In this document: positions 1 through 12,640 of the stretch, piece by piece
Layout of the letters: each line of letters starts with the position of its first letter
Numbering within the stretch: the first letter of the stretch is position 1
Origin: Clusia tigrina
Taxonomy: Eukaryota; Arthropoda; Insecta; Diptera; Clusiidae
Assembly: GCA_920105625.2 (NCBI GenBank)
Contig: OV050032.1
Coordinates: forward strand, 114,870,542 to 114,934,541
DNA: 64,000 bases
Direction: 5' to 3'
The notes under the pieces: generated by a model
Seen by the model: the letters and a program-made list of their open reading frames with translations, nothing else
Database searches by the model: none
Told to the model about the DNA's origin: nothing
Made by a program: the position numbers and the translations under genes

Positions 1-2156
1 CCCGAGCCTCTTGTCAATTTAAGTTATCGCTCAAAGCTATGCTACCCTTGAGTCCCAAATCAAACATTGATAAAACTTCAAACGCCCCTTACTTTTATAC
101 GGTACGTCCTACACCAATCACAGTTGGCAACATTCAAATGCTTGTAACTTTTTACTGGAGCGTCATAAAACCTTGAAATTATGAAACAATAAAGTACTCG
201 AGCATCTTGTCAATTTAAGCTATCGCTCAAAGCTATGCTACCCTTGAGTCCCAAATCAAACACTGATAAAACTTCAAACGCCCCTAACTTCTTTACGGTA
301 CGTCCCATACCTATCAAAGTTTGCAACATACAAATGCTTGTATCTTTTTACTGGAGCGTCATAAAACCTTGAAATTTTGTAACAATAAAGTACCCGAGCC
401 CCTTGTCAATTTAAGTTATCGCTCAAAGCTATGCTACCCTTGAATCCCAAATCAAACACTGATAAAAATTCAAACGCCCCTAACTTCTATACGGTACGTC
501 CTACACCTATCAAAGTTGGCAACATTCAAATGCTTGTAACTTTTTACTGGAGCGTCATAAAACCTTGAAATTTTGTAACAATAAAGTTCTCGAACATCTT
601 GTCAATTTAGGCCATCGCTCACAGCTATGCTTCCCTTGAGTCCCAAATCAAACACTGATAAAACTTCAAACGCCCCTAACTTCTATACGGTATGTCCTAC
701 ACCTATCAAAGTTTGCAACATACAAATGCTTGTATCTTTTTACTGGAGCGTCATAAAACCTTGAAATTTTGTAACAATAAAGTACTCGAGCCTCTTGTCT
801 ATTTAGGCCATCGCTCAAAGCTATGCTACCCTTGAGTCCCAAATCAAACACGTATAAAACTTCAAATGGCCCTAACTTCTATACGGTACGTCCCACACCT
901 ATCAAAGTTTGCAACATAGAAATGCTTGTATCTTTTTACTGGAGCGTCATAAAACCTTCAAATTTTGTAACAATAAAGTACTCGAGCTTCTTGTCAATTT
1001 AAGCTATCGCTCAAAACTATGATACCCTAGAGTCCCAAATCAAACACTGATAAAACTTCAAACGCCCCTAACTTCTTTACGGTACCTTCTACACCTATCA
1101 AAGTTTGCAACATACAAATGCTTGTAACTTTTTACTGGAGTGTCATACAACCTTGAAATTTTGTAACAATGAAGTACCCGAGCCTCTTGTCAATTTAAGC
1201 TATCGCTCAAAGCTATGCTACCCTTGAGTCCCAAATCAAACACTGATAAAACTTCAAATGCCCCTAACTTCTTTACGGTACGCCCTACTCGTATCAAAGT
1301 TTGCAACATACAAATGCTTGTAACTTTTTACTGGAGCGTCATAAAACCTTGAAATTTTGTAACAATAAAGTACCCGAGCCTCTTGTCAATTTAAGCTATC
1401 GCTCAAAGCTATGCTACCCTTGAGTCCCAAATCAAACACTGATAAAACTTCAAATGGCCCTAACTTCTATACGGTACGTCCTACACCTATCAAAGTTTGC
1501 AACATACAAATGCTTGTAACTTTTTATTGGAGCGTCATAAAACCTTGAAATTTTGTAACAATGAAGTAATCGAGCCTCTTGTCAATTTAAGATATCGCTC
1601 AAAGCTATGCTACCCTTGAGTCCCAAATTAAACACTGATAAATCTTCAAATGGCCCTAACTTCTATACGGTATGTCCTACACCTATCAAAGTTTGCAACA
1701 TACAAATGCTTGTATCTTTTTACTGGAGCGTCATAAACCCTTGAAATTTTGTAACAATAAAGTACTCGAGCATCTTATCAATTTAAGCTATCGCTCAAAG
1801 CTATGCTATCCTTGAGTCCCAAATCAAACACTAATAAAACTTCAAATGACCCTAACTTCTTTACGGTACGTCCTACACCTATCAAAGTTTGCAACATACA
1901 AATGCTTGTATCTTTTTACTGGAGCGTCATAAAACCTTGAAATTTTGTAACAATAAAGTATTCGAGCCTCTTGTCAATTTAGGCCATCGCTCAAAGCTAT
2001 GCTGACCTTGAGTCCCAAAGCAAACACTGATAAAACTTCAAATGGCCCTAACTTTTATACGGTACGTCCTACACCTATCAAAGTTTGCAACATACAAATG
2101 CTTGTATTTTTTTACTGGAGCGTTATAAAACCTTGAAATTTTGTAACAATGAAGTA

Positions 2157-3529
2157 CCCGAGCATCTTGTCCATTTAAGCTATCGCTCAAAGCTATGCTA
2201 TCCTTGAGTCCCAAATCAAACACTGATAAAACTTCAAATGGCCCTAACTTCTAAACGGTACGTCCTACACCTATCAAAGTTTTTCAACATACAAATGCTT
2301 GTAACTTTTTACTGGAGCGTCATAAAACCTTGAAATTTTGTAACAATAAAGTACTCGAGCTTCTTGTCAATTTAAGCTATCGCTCAAAACTATGATACCC
2401 TAGAGTTCCAAATCAAACACTGATAAAACTTCAAACGCCCCTTACTTCTTTACGGTACCTTCTACACCAATCAAAATTTGCAACATACAAATGCTTGTAA
2501 CTTTTTACTGGAGCGTCATACAACCTTGAAATTTTGTAACAATGAAGTACTCGAGCCTTTTGTCAATTTAAGCTATCGCTCAAAGCTATGCTACCCTTGA
2601 GTCCCAAATCAAACACTGATAAAACTTCAAATGCCCCTAACTTCTTTACGGTACGTCCTACTCATATCAAAGTTTGCAACATACAAATGCTTGTAACTTT
2701 TTACTGGAGCGTCATAAAGCCTTGAAATTTTGTAACAATAAAGTACCCGAGCCTCTTGTCAATTTAAGTTATCGCTCAAAGCTATGCTACCCTTGAGTCC
2801 CAAATCAAACTCTGATAAAACTTCAAACGCCCCTAACTTCTATACGGTGCGTCCTACACCTATCAAAGTTGGCAACATTCAAATGCTTGTAACTTTTTAC
2901 TGGAGCGTCATAAAACCTTGAAATTTTGTAACAATAAAGTACTCGAGCATCTTGTCAATTTAGGCCATCGCTCAAAGCTATGCTACCCTTGAGTCCCAAA
3001 TCAAACACTGATAAAACTTCAAACGCCCCTAACTTCTATACGGTATGTCCTACACCTATCAAAGTTTGCAACATACAAATGCTTGTATCTTTTTACTGGA
3101 GCGTCATAAAACCTTGAAATTTGGTAACAATAAAGTATTCGAGCCTCTTGTCAATTTAGGCCATCGCTCAAAGCTATGCTAACCTTGAGTCCCAAATCAA
3201 ACACTGATAAAACTTCAAATGGCCCTAACTTCTATACGGTACGTCCTACACCTATCAAAGTTTGCAACATACAAATGCTTGTAACTTTTTACTGGAGCGT
3301 CATAAAACCTTGAAATTTTGTAACAATGAAGTACTCGAGCCTCTTGTCAATTTAAGATATCGCTCAAAGCTCTGCTACCCTTGAGTCCCAAATCAAACAC
3401 TGATAAAATTTCAAATGGCCCTAACTTCTATACGGTATGTCCTACACCTATCAAAGTTTGCAACATACAAATGCTTGTATTTTTTTACTGGAGCGTCATA
3501 AAACCTTGAAATTTTGTAACAATGAAGTA
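2157..3529 (+). repeat. A-family 7-mer unit, copy 1 (1373 bp)
   Basis: Seven consecutive distinguishable monomers begin with cccgagcatcttgtcc and the tttttcaac variant. They end with an aagatatc monomer that has ctctgct and a seven-T run. The unit is followed immediately by a second copy at 3530. The extra base over 7 x 196 is the added T in tttttcaac. Confidence 0.85.
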
Positions 3530-4902
3530 CCCGAGCATCTTGTCCATTTAAGCTATCGCGCAAAGCTATGCTATCCTTGAGTCCCAAATCAAACACTGAT
3601 AAAACTTCAAATGGCCCTAACTTCTAAACGGTACGTCCTACACCTATCAAAGTTTTTCAACATACAAATGCTTGTAACTTTTTACTGGAGCGTCATAAAA
3701 CCTTGAAATTTTGTAACAATAAAGTACTCGAGCTTCTTGTCAATTTAAGCTATCGCTCAAAACTATGATACCCTAGAGTTCCAAATCAAACACTGATAAA
3801 ACTTCAAACGCCCCTTACTTCTTTACGGTACCTTCTACACCAATCAAAATTTGCAACATACAAATGCTTGTAACTTTTTACTGGAGCGTCATACAACCTT
3901 GAAATTTTGTAACAATGAAGTACTCGAGCCTTTTGTCAATTTAAGCTATCGCTCAAAGCTATGCTACCCTTGAGTCCCAAATCAAACACTGATAAAACTT
4001 CAAATGCCCCTAACTTCTTTACGGTACGTCCTACTCATATCAAAGTTTGCAACATACAAATGCTTGTAACTTTTTACTGGAGCGTCATAAAACCTTGAAA
4101 TTTTGTAACAATAAAGTACCCGAGCCTCTTGTCAATTTAAGTTATCGCTCAAAGCTATGCTACCCTTGAGTCCCAAATCAAACTCTGATAAAACTTCAAA
4201 CGCCCCTAACTTCTATACGGTGCGTCCTACACCTATCAAAGTTGGCAACATTCAAATGCTTGAAACTTTTTACTGGAGCGTCATAAAACCTTGAAATTTT
4301 GTAACAATAAAGTACTCGAGCATCTTGTCAATTTAGGCCATCGCTCAAAGCTATGCTACCCTTGAGTCCCAAATCAAACACTGATAAAACTTCAAACGCC
4401 CCTAACTTCTATACGGTATGTCCTACACCTATCAAAGTTTGCAACATACAAATGCTTGTATCTTTTTACTGGAGCGTCATAAAACCTTGAAATTTGGTAA
4501 CAATAAAGTATTCGAGCCTCTTGTCAATTTAGGCCATCGCTCAAAGCTATGCTAACCTTGAGTCCCAAATCAAACACTGATAAAACTTCAAATGGCCCTA
4601 ACTTCTATACGGTACGTCCTACACCTATCAAAGTTTGCAACATACAAATGCTTCTAACTTTTTACTGGAGCGTCATAAAACCTTGAAATTTTGTAACAAT
4701 GAAGTACTCGAGCCTCTGGTCAATTTAAGATATCGCTCAAAGCTATGCTACCCTTGAGTCCCAAATCAAACACTGATAAAACTTCAAATGGCCCTAACTT
4801 CTATACGGTATGTCCTACACCTATCAAAGTTTGCAACATACAAATGCTTGTATTTTTTTACTGGAGCGTCATAAAACCTTGAAATTTTGTAACCATGAAG
4901 TA
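3530..4902 (+). repeat. A-family 7-mer unit, copy 2 (1373 bp)
   Basis: This unit directly repeats 2157-3529 with the same seven monomer types in the same order. Few differences are visible; examples are cgcgcaaag in the first monomer, cttgaaac in the fourth and ctctggtc in the last. It is followed at 4903 by a different monomer with tatagctc and agagtcagaaa, so the strict 7-mer pattern stops here. Confidence 0.85.
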
Positions 4903-6077
4903 CCCGAGCCTCTTGTCAATTTAAGCTATAGCTCAAAGCTAAGCTACCCTAGAGTCAGAAATCAAACGCTGATAAAACTTCAAACGCCCCTAACTTATTT
5001 ACGGTACGTCCTACACATATCAAAGTTTGCAACATACAAATGCTTGTAACTTTTTACTGGAGCGTCATAAAACCTTGAAATTTTGTAACAATAAAGTACT
5101 CGAGCCTCTTGTCAATTTAAGCTATCGCTCAAAACTATGATACCCTAGAGTTCCAAATCAAACACTGATAAAACTTCAAACGCCCCTAACTTATTTACGG
5201 TACCTTCTACAACTATCAAAATTTGCAACATACAAATGCTTGTAACTTTTTACTGGAGCGTCATACAACCTTGAAATTTTGTAACAATGAAGTACCCGAG
5301 CCTTTTGTCAATTTAAGCTATCGCTCAAAGCTATGCTATCCTTGAGTCCCAAATCAAACACTGATAAAACTTCAAATGCCCCTAACTTCTTTACGGTACG
5401 TCCTACTCATATCAAAGTTTGCAACATACAAATGCTTGTAACTTTTTACTGGAGCGTCATAAAACCTTGAAATTTGTAACAGTAAAGTACCCGAGCCTCT
5501 TGTCAATTTAAGTTATCGCTCAAAGCTATGCTACCCTTGAGTCCCAAATCAAACACTGATAAAACTTCAAACGCCCCTAACTTCTATACGGTGCGTCCTA
5601 CACCTATCAAAGTTGGCAACATTCAAATGCTTGTAACTTTTTACTGGAGCGTCATAAAACCTTGAAATTTTGTAACAATAAAGTACTCGAGCATCTTGTC
5701 AATTTAGGCCATCGCTCAAAGCTATGCTACCCTTGAGTCCCAAATCAAACACTGATAAAACTTCAAATGACCCTAACTTCTTTACGGTACGTCCTACACC
5801 TATCAAAGTTTGCAACATACAAATGCTTGTATCTTTTTACTGGAGCGTCATAAAACCTTGAAATTTTGTAACAATAAAGTATTCGAGCCTCTTGTCAATT
5901 TAGGCCATCGCTCAAAGCTATGCTGACCTTGAGTCCCAAAGCAAACACTGATAAAACTTCAAATGGCCCTAACTTTTATACGGTACGTCCTACACCTATC
6001 AAAGTTTGCAACATACAAATGCTTGTATTTTTTTACTGGAGCGTTATAAAACCTTGAAATTTTGTAACAATGAAGTA

Positions 6078-6273
6078 CCCGAGCATCTTGTCCATTTAAG
6101 CTATCGCTCAAAGCTCTGCTACCCTTGAGTCCCAAATCAAACACTGATAAAACTTCAAATGGCCCTAACTTCTATACGGTATGTCCTACACCTATCAAAG
6201 TTTGCAACATACAAATGCTTGTATTTTTTTACTGGAGCGTCATAAAACCTTGAAATTTTGTAACAATGAAGTA
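6078..6273 (+). repeat. Hybrid monomer (two A types joined)
   Basis: The 5' part (cccgagcatcttgtccat, then aagctatcgctc) belongs to the type that starts the 7-mer at 2157. The 3' part (ctctgctaccc, aatggccc, tatgtcc, seven-T run) belongs to the type at the end of the 7-mer. The switch lies in the shared cgctcaaagct stretch near 6107-6116. I infer an unequal exchange or conversion junction. Confidence 0.7.
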
Positions 6274-6480
6274 CCCGAGCCTCTTGTCAATTTAAGCTAT
6301 AGCTCAAAGCTAAGCTACCCTAGAGTCAGAAATCAAACGCTGATAAAACTTCAAACGCCCCTAACTTCTTTACGGTACGTCCGACACATATCAAAGTTTG
6401 TAACATACAAATGCTTGTAACTTTTTACTGGAGCGTCATAAAACAATGAAATTTTGAAACAATAAAGTACTCGAGCATCT

Positions 6481-8726
6481 TGTCAATTTAAGCTATCGCT
6501 CAAAACTATGATACCCTAGAGTTCCAAATCAAACACTGATAAAACTTCAAACGCCCCTTACTTCTTTACGGTACCTTCTACACCAATCAAAATTTGCAAC
6601 ATACAAATGCTTGTAACTTTTTACTGGAGCGTCATACAACCTTGAAATTTTGTAACAATGAAGTACTCGAGCCTTTTGTCAATTTAAGCTATCGCTCAAA
6701 GCTATGCTACCCTTGAGTCCCAAATCAAACACTGATAAAACTTCAAATGCCCCTAACTTCTTTACGGTACGTCCTACTCATATCAAAGTTTGCAACATAC
6801 AAATGCTTGTAACTTTTTACTGGAGCGTCATAAAGCCTTGAAATTTTGTAACAATAAAGTACCCGAGCCTCTTGTCAATTTAAGTTATCGCTCAAAGCTA
6901 TGCTACCCTTGAGTCCCAAATCAAACTCTGATAAAACTTCAAACGCCCCTAACTTCTATACGGTGCGTCCTACACCTATCAAAGTTGGCAACATTCAAAT
7001 GCTTGTAACTTTTTACTGGAGCGTCATAAAACCTTGAAATTTTGTAACAATAAAGTACTCGAGCATCTTGTCAATTTAGGCCATCGCTCAAAGCTATGCT
7101 ACCCTTGAGTCCCAAATCAAACACTGATAAAACTTCAAACGCCCCTAACTTCTATACGGTATGTCCTACACCTATCAAAGTTTGCAACATACAAATGCTT
7201 GTATCTTTTTACTGGAGCGTCATAAAACCTTGAAATTTGGTAACAATAAAGTATTCGAGCCTCTTGTCAATTTAGGCCATCGCTCAAAGCTATGCTAACC
7301 TTGAGTCCCAAATCAAACACTGATAAAACTTCAAATGGCCCTAACTTCTATACGGTACGTCCTACACCTATCAAAGTTTGCAACATACAAATGCTTGTAA
7401 CTTTTTACTGGAGCGTCATAAAACCTTGAAATTTTGTAACAATGAAGTACTCGAGCCTCTTGTCAATTTAAGATATCGCTCAAAGCTCTGCTACCCTTGA
7501 GTCCCAAATCAAACACTGATAAAACTTCAAATGGCCCTAACTTCTATACGGTATGTCCTACACCTATCAAAGTTTGCAACATACAAATGCTTGTATTTTT
7601 TTACTGGAGCGTCATAAAACCTTGAAATTTTGTAACAATGAAGTACCCGAGCATCTTGTCCATTTAAGCTATCGCGCAAAGCTATGCTATCCTTGAGTCC
7701 CAAATCAAACACTGATAAAACTTCAAATGGCCCTAACTTCTAAACGGTACGTCCTACACCTATCAAAGTTTTTCAACATACAAATGCTTGTAACTTTTTA
7801 CTGGAGCGTCATAAAACCTTGAAATTTTGTAACAATAAAGTACTCGAGCTTCTTGTCAATTTAAGCTATCGCTCAAAACTATGATACCCTAGAGTTCCAA
7901 ATCAAACACTGATAAAACTTCAAACGCCCCTTACTTCTTTACGGTACCTTCTACACCAATCAAAATTTGCAACATACAAATGCTTGTAACTTTTTACTGG
8001 AGCGTCATACAACCTTGAAATTTTGTAACAATGAAGTACTCGAGCCTTTTGTCAATTTAAGCTATCGCTCAAAGCTATGCTACCCTTGAGTCCCAAATCA
8101 AACACTGATAAAACTTCAAATGCCCCTAACTTCTTTACGGTACGTCCTACTCATATCAAAGTTTGCAACATACAAATGCTTGTAACTTTTTACTGGAGCG
8201 TCATAAAACCTTGAAATTTTGTAACAATAAAGTACCCGAGCCTCTTGTCAATTTAAGTTATCGCTCAAAGCTATGCTACCCTTGAGTCCCAAATCAAACT
8301 CTGATAAAACTTCAAACGCCCCTAACTTCTATACGGTGCGTCCTACACCTATCAAAGTTGGCAACATTCAAATGCTTGAAACTTTTTACTGGAGCGTCAT
8401 AAAACCTTGAAATTTTGTAACAATAAAGTACTCGAGCATCTTGTCAATTTAGGCCATCGCTCAAAGCTATGCTACCCTTGAGTCCCAAATCAAACACTGA
8501 TAAAACTTCAAACGCCCCTAACTTCTATACGGTATGTCCTACACCTATCAAAGTTTGCAACATACAAATGCTTGTATCTTTTTACTGGAGCGTCATAAAA
8601 CCTTGAAATTTGGTAACAATAAAGTATTCGAGCCTCTTGTCAATTTAGGCCATCGCTCAAAGCTATGCTAACCTTGAGTCCCAAATCAAACACTGATAAA
8701 ACTTGAAATGGCCCTAACTTCTATAC
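6481..8726 (+). repeat. 21-monomer-offset copy of ~2365-4610
   Basis: Rare markers recur exactly 4116 bp (21 x 196) apart: aatgaagtactcgagcc with the four-T variant at 2541 and 6657, the ctctgct monomer at 3370 and 7486, and cgcgcaaag at 3557 and 7673. Agreement is lost near 8726, where one monomer is skipped and the alignment continues at an offset of 3920 bp. The boundaries are approximate. Confidence 0.75.
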
Positions 8727-10194
8727 GGTATGTCCTACACCTATCAAAGTTTGCAACATACAAATGCTTGTATTTTTTTACTGGAGCGTCATAAAACCTT
8801 GAAATTTTGTAACAATGAAGTACCCGAGCCTCTTGTCAATTTAAGCTATAGCTCAAAGCTAAGCTACCCTAGAGTCAGAAATCAAACGCTGATAAAACTT
8901 CAAACGCCCCTAACTTCTTTACGGTACGTCCGACACATATCAAAGTTTGTAACATACAAATGCTTGTAACTTTTTACTGGAGCGTCATAAAACAATGAAA
9001 TTTTGAAACAATAAAGTACTCGAGCATCTTGTCAATTTAAGCTATCGCTCAAAGCTATGCTATCCTTGAGTCCCAAATCAAACACTGATAAAACTTCAAA
9101 TGGCCCTAACTTCTAAACGGTACGTCCTACACCTATCAAAGTTTTTCAACATACAAATGCTTGTAACTTTTTACTGGAGCGTCATAAAACCTTGAAATTT
9201 TGTAACAATAAAGTACTCGAGCTTCTTGCCAATTTAAGCTATCGCTCAAAACTATGATACCCTAGAGTTCCAAATCAAACACTGATAAAACTTCAAACGC
9301 CCCTAACTTATTTACGGTACCTTCTACAACTATCAAAATTTGCAACATACAAATGCTTGTAACTTTTTACTGGAGCGTCATACAACCTTGAAATTTTGTA
9401 ACAATGAAGTACCCGAGCCTTTTGTCAATTTAAGCTATCGCTCAAAGCTATGCTATCCTTGAGTCCCAAATCAAACACTGATAAAACTTCAAATGCCCCT
9501 AACTTCTTTACGGTACGTCCTACTCATATCAAAGTTTGCAACATACAAATGCTTGTAACTTTTTACTGGAGCGTCATAAAACCTTGAAATTTGTAACAGT
9601 AAAGTACCCGAGCCTCTTGTCAATTTAAGTTATCGCTCAAAGCTATGCTACCCTTGAGTCCCAAATCAAACACTGATAAAACTTCAAACGCCCCTAACTT
9701 CTATACGGTGCGTCCTACACCTATCAAAGTTGGCAAAATTCAAATGCTTGTAACTTTTTACTGGAGCGTCATAAAACCTTGAAATTTTGTAACAATAAAG
9801 TACTCGAGCATCTTGTCAATTTAGGCCATCGCTCAAAGCTATGCTACCCTTGAGTCCCAAATCAAACACTGATAAAACTTCAAATGACCCTAACTTCTTT
9901 ACGGTACGTCCTACACCTATCAAAGTTTGCAACATACAAATGCTTGTATCTTTTTACTGGAGCGTCATAAAACCTTGAAATTTTGTAACAATAAAGTATT
10001 CGAGCCTCTTGTCAATTTAGGCCATCGCTCAAAGCTATGCTGACCTTGAGTCCCAAAGCAAACACTGATAAAACTTCAAATGGCCCTAACTTTTATACGG
10101 TACGTCCTACACCTATCAAAGTTTGCAACATACAAATGCTTGTATTTTTTTACTGGAGCGTTATAAAACCTTGAAATTTTGTAACAATGAAGTA
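7646..10194 (+). repeat. A-family 13-mer unit (2549 bp)
   Basis: This interval runs between two cccgagcatcttgtcc/tttttcaac start monomers and contains 13 monomers plus one base. It contains a second tttttcaac monomer at about 9140, so it is a compound of a 7-mer and a 6-mer. It corresponds to 36265-38814 in the second A domain at an offset of about 28619 bp. It includes the hybrid monomer at 8627-8822. Confidence 0.75.
8627..8822 (+). repeat. Hybrid monomer skipping one A position
   Basis: The 5' part (ttcgagcctc, aggccatcgc, gctaacc) is the type found at about 4511. The 3' part (tatgtcc followed by the seven-T run) is the next type, found at about 4710. One monomer has been lost by fusion of two neighbours. 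A private cttgaaatgg variant lies near 8702. Confidence 0.65.
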
Positions 10195-12640
10195 CCCGAG
10201 CATCTTGTCCATTTAAGCTATCGCTCAAAGCTATGCTATCCTTGAGTCCCAAATCAAACACTGATAAAACTTCAAATGGCCCTAACTTCTAAACGGTACG
10301 TCCTACACCTATCAAAGTTTTTCAACATACAAATGCTTGTAACTTTTTACTGGAGCGTCATAAAACCTTGAAATTTTGTAACAATAAAGTACTCGAGCTT
10401 CTTGTCAATTTAAGCTATCGCTCAAAACTATGATACCCTAGAGTTCCAAATCAAACACTGATAAAACTTCAAACGCCCCTTACTTCTTTACGGTACCTTC
10501 TACACCAATCAAAATTTGCAACATACAAATGCTTGTAACTTTTTACTGGAGCGTCATACAACCTTGAAATTTTGTAGCAATGAAGTACTCGAGCCTTTTG
10601 TCAATTTAAGCTATCGCTCAAAGCTATGCTACCCTTGAGTCCCAAATCAAACACTGATAAAACTTCAAATGCCCCTAACTTCTTTACGGTGCGTCCTACT
10701 CATATCAAAGTTTGCAACATACAAATGCTTGTAACTTTTTACTGGAGCGTCATAAAACCTTGAAATTTTGTAACAATAAAGTACCCGAGCCTCTTGTCAA
10801 TTTAAGTTATCGCTCAAAGCTATGCTACCCTTGAGTCCCAAATCAAACTCTGATAAAACTTCAAACGCCCCTAACTTCTATACGGTGCGTCCTACACCTA
10901 TCAAAGTTGGCAACATTCAAATGCTTGTAACTTTTTACTGGAGCGTCATAAAACCTTGAAATTTTGTAACAATAAAGTACTCGAGCATCTTGTCAATTTA
11001 GGCCATCGCTCAAAGCTATGCTACCCTTGAGTCCCAAATCAAACACTGATAAAACTTCAAACGCCCCTAACTTCTATACGGTATGTCCTACACCTATCAA
11101 AGTTTGCAACATACAAATGCTTGTATCTTTTTACTGGAGCGTCATAAAACCTTGAAATTTGGTAACAATAAAGTATTCGAGCCTCTTGTCAATTTAGGCC
11201 ATCGCTCAAAGCTATGCTAACCTTGAGTCCCAAATCAAACACTGATAAAACTTCAAATGGCCCTAACTTCTATACAGTACGTCCTACACCTATCAAAGTT
11301 TGCAACATACAAATGCTTGTAACTTTTTACTGGAGCGTCAGAAAACCTTGAAATTTTGTAACAATGAAGTACTCGAGCCTCTTGTCAATTTAAGATATCG
11401 CTCAAAGCTATGCTACCCTTGAGTCCCAAATCAAACACTGATAAAACTTCAAATGGCCCTAACTTCTATACGGTATGTCCTACACCTATCAAAGTTTGCA
11501 ACATACAAATGCTTGTATTTTTTTACTGGAGCGTCATAAAACCTTGAAATTTTGTAACAATGAAGTACCCGAGCCTCTTGTCAATTTAAGCTATAGCTCA
11601 AAGCTAAGCTACCCTAGAGTCAGAAATCAAACGCTGATAAAACTTCAAACGCCCCTAACTTCTTTACGGTACGTCCGACACATATCAAAGTTTGTAACAT
11701 ACAAATGCTTGTAAGTTTTTACTGGAGCGTCATAAAACAATGAAATTTTGAAACAATAAAGTACTCGAGCATCTTGTCAATTTAAGCTATCGCTCAAAGC
11801 TATGCTATCCTTGAGTCCCAAATCAAACACTGATAAAACTTCAAATGGCCCTAACTTCTAAACGGTACGTCCTACACCTATCAAAGTTTTTCAACATACA
11901 AATGCTTGTAACTTTTTACTGGAGCGTCATAAAACCTTGAAATTTTGTAACAATAAAGTACTCGAGCTTCTTGCCAATTTAAGCTATCGCTCAAAACTAT
12001 GATACCCTAGAGTTCCAAATCAAACACTGATAAAACTTCAAACGCCCCTAACTTCTTTACGGTACCTTCTACATCTATCAAGATTTGCAACATACAAATG
12101 CTTGTAACTTTTTACTGGAGCGTCATACAACCTTGAAATTTTGTAACAATGAAGTACCCGAGCCTTTTGTCAATTTAAGCTATCGCTCAAAGCTATGCTA
12201 TCCTTGAGTCCCAAATCAAACACTGATAAAACTTCAAATGCCACTAACTTCTTTACGGTACGTCCTACTCATATCAAAGTTTGCAACATACAAATGCTTG
12301 TAACTTTTTACTGGAGCGTCATAAAACCTTGAAATTTTGTAACAGTAAAGTACCCGAGCCTCTTGTCAATTTAAGTTATCGCTCAAAGCTATGCTACCCT
12401 TGAGTCCCAAATCAAACACTGATAAAACTTCAAACGCCCCTAACTTCTATACGGTGCGTCCTACACCTATCAAAGTTGGCAACATTCAAATGCTTGTAAC
12501 TTTTTACTGGAGCGTCATAAAACCTTGAAATTTTGTAACAATAAAGTACTCGAGCATCTTGTCAATTTAGGCCATCGCTCAAAGCTATGCTACCCTTGAG
12601 TCCCAAATCAAACACTGATAAAACTTCAAATGGCCCTAAC
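10195..12640 (+). repeat. A-family unit running into domain B
   Basis: This unit starts with the same marked monomer as 7646 and repeats its order: the aaactatgat monomer, the four-T ctcgagcc monomer, the caaactctg monomer and so on. The tatagctc/agagtcagaaa monomer carries a one-base change to gtaag near 11712. The A order breaks off near 12640. The interval matches 38815-41200 at an offset of 28620 bp. Confidence 0.7.

Larger units (their letters stand above)
1..12640 (+). repeat. Satellite domain A, 7-mer based higher-order repeats
   Basis: About 64 monomers share a recurring set of marked types: a gctgacc/aaagcaaac monomer, a taaacggt...tttttcaac monomer with one extra base, an aaactatgat...ggtacc monomer with gtcatacaacc, a ctactcatatc monomer, a caaactctg...ggtgcgt monomer with ttggcaacattc, and a tatagctc...agagtcagaaa monomer. 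The aagtttttcaac mark occurs at about 2278, 3651, 7767, 9140, 10316 and 11885. Spacings are 1373, 4116, 1373, 1176 and 1569 bp, equal to 7, 21, 7, 6 and 8 monomers with the odd added base. No gene is present. Confidence 0.85.
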
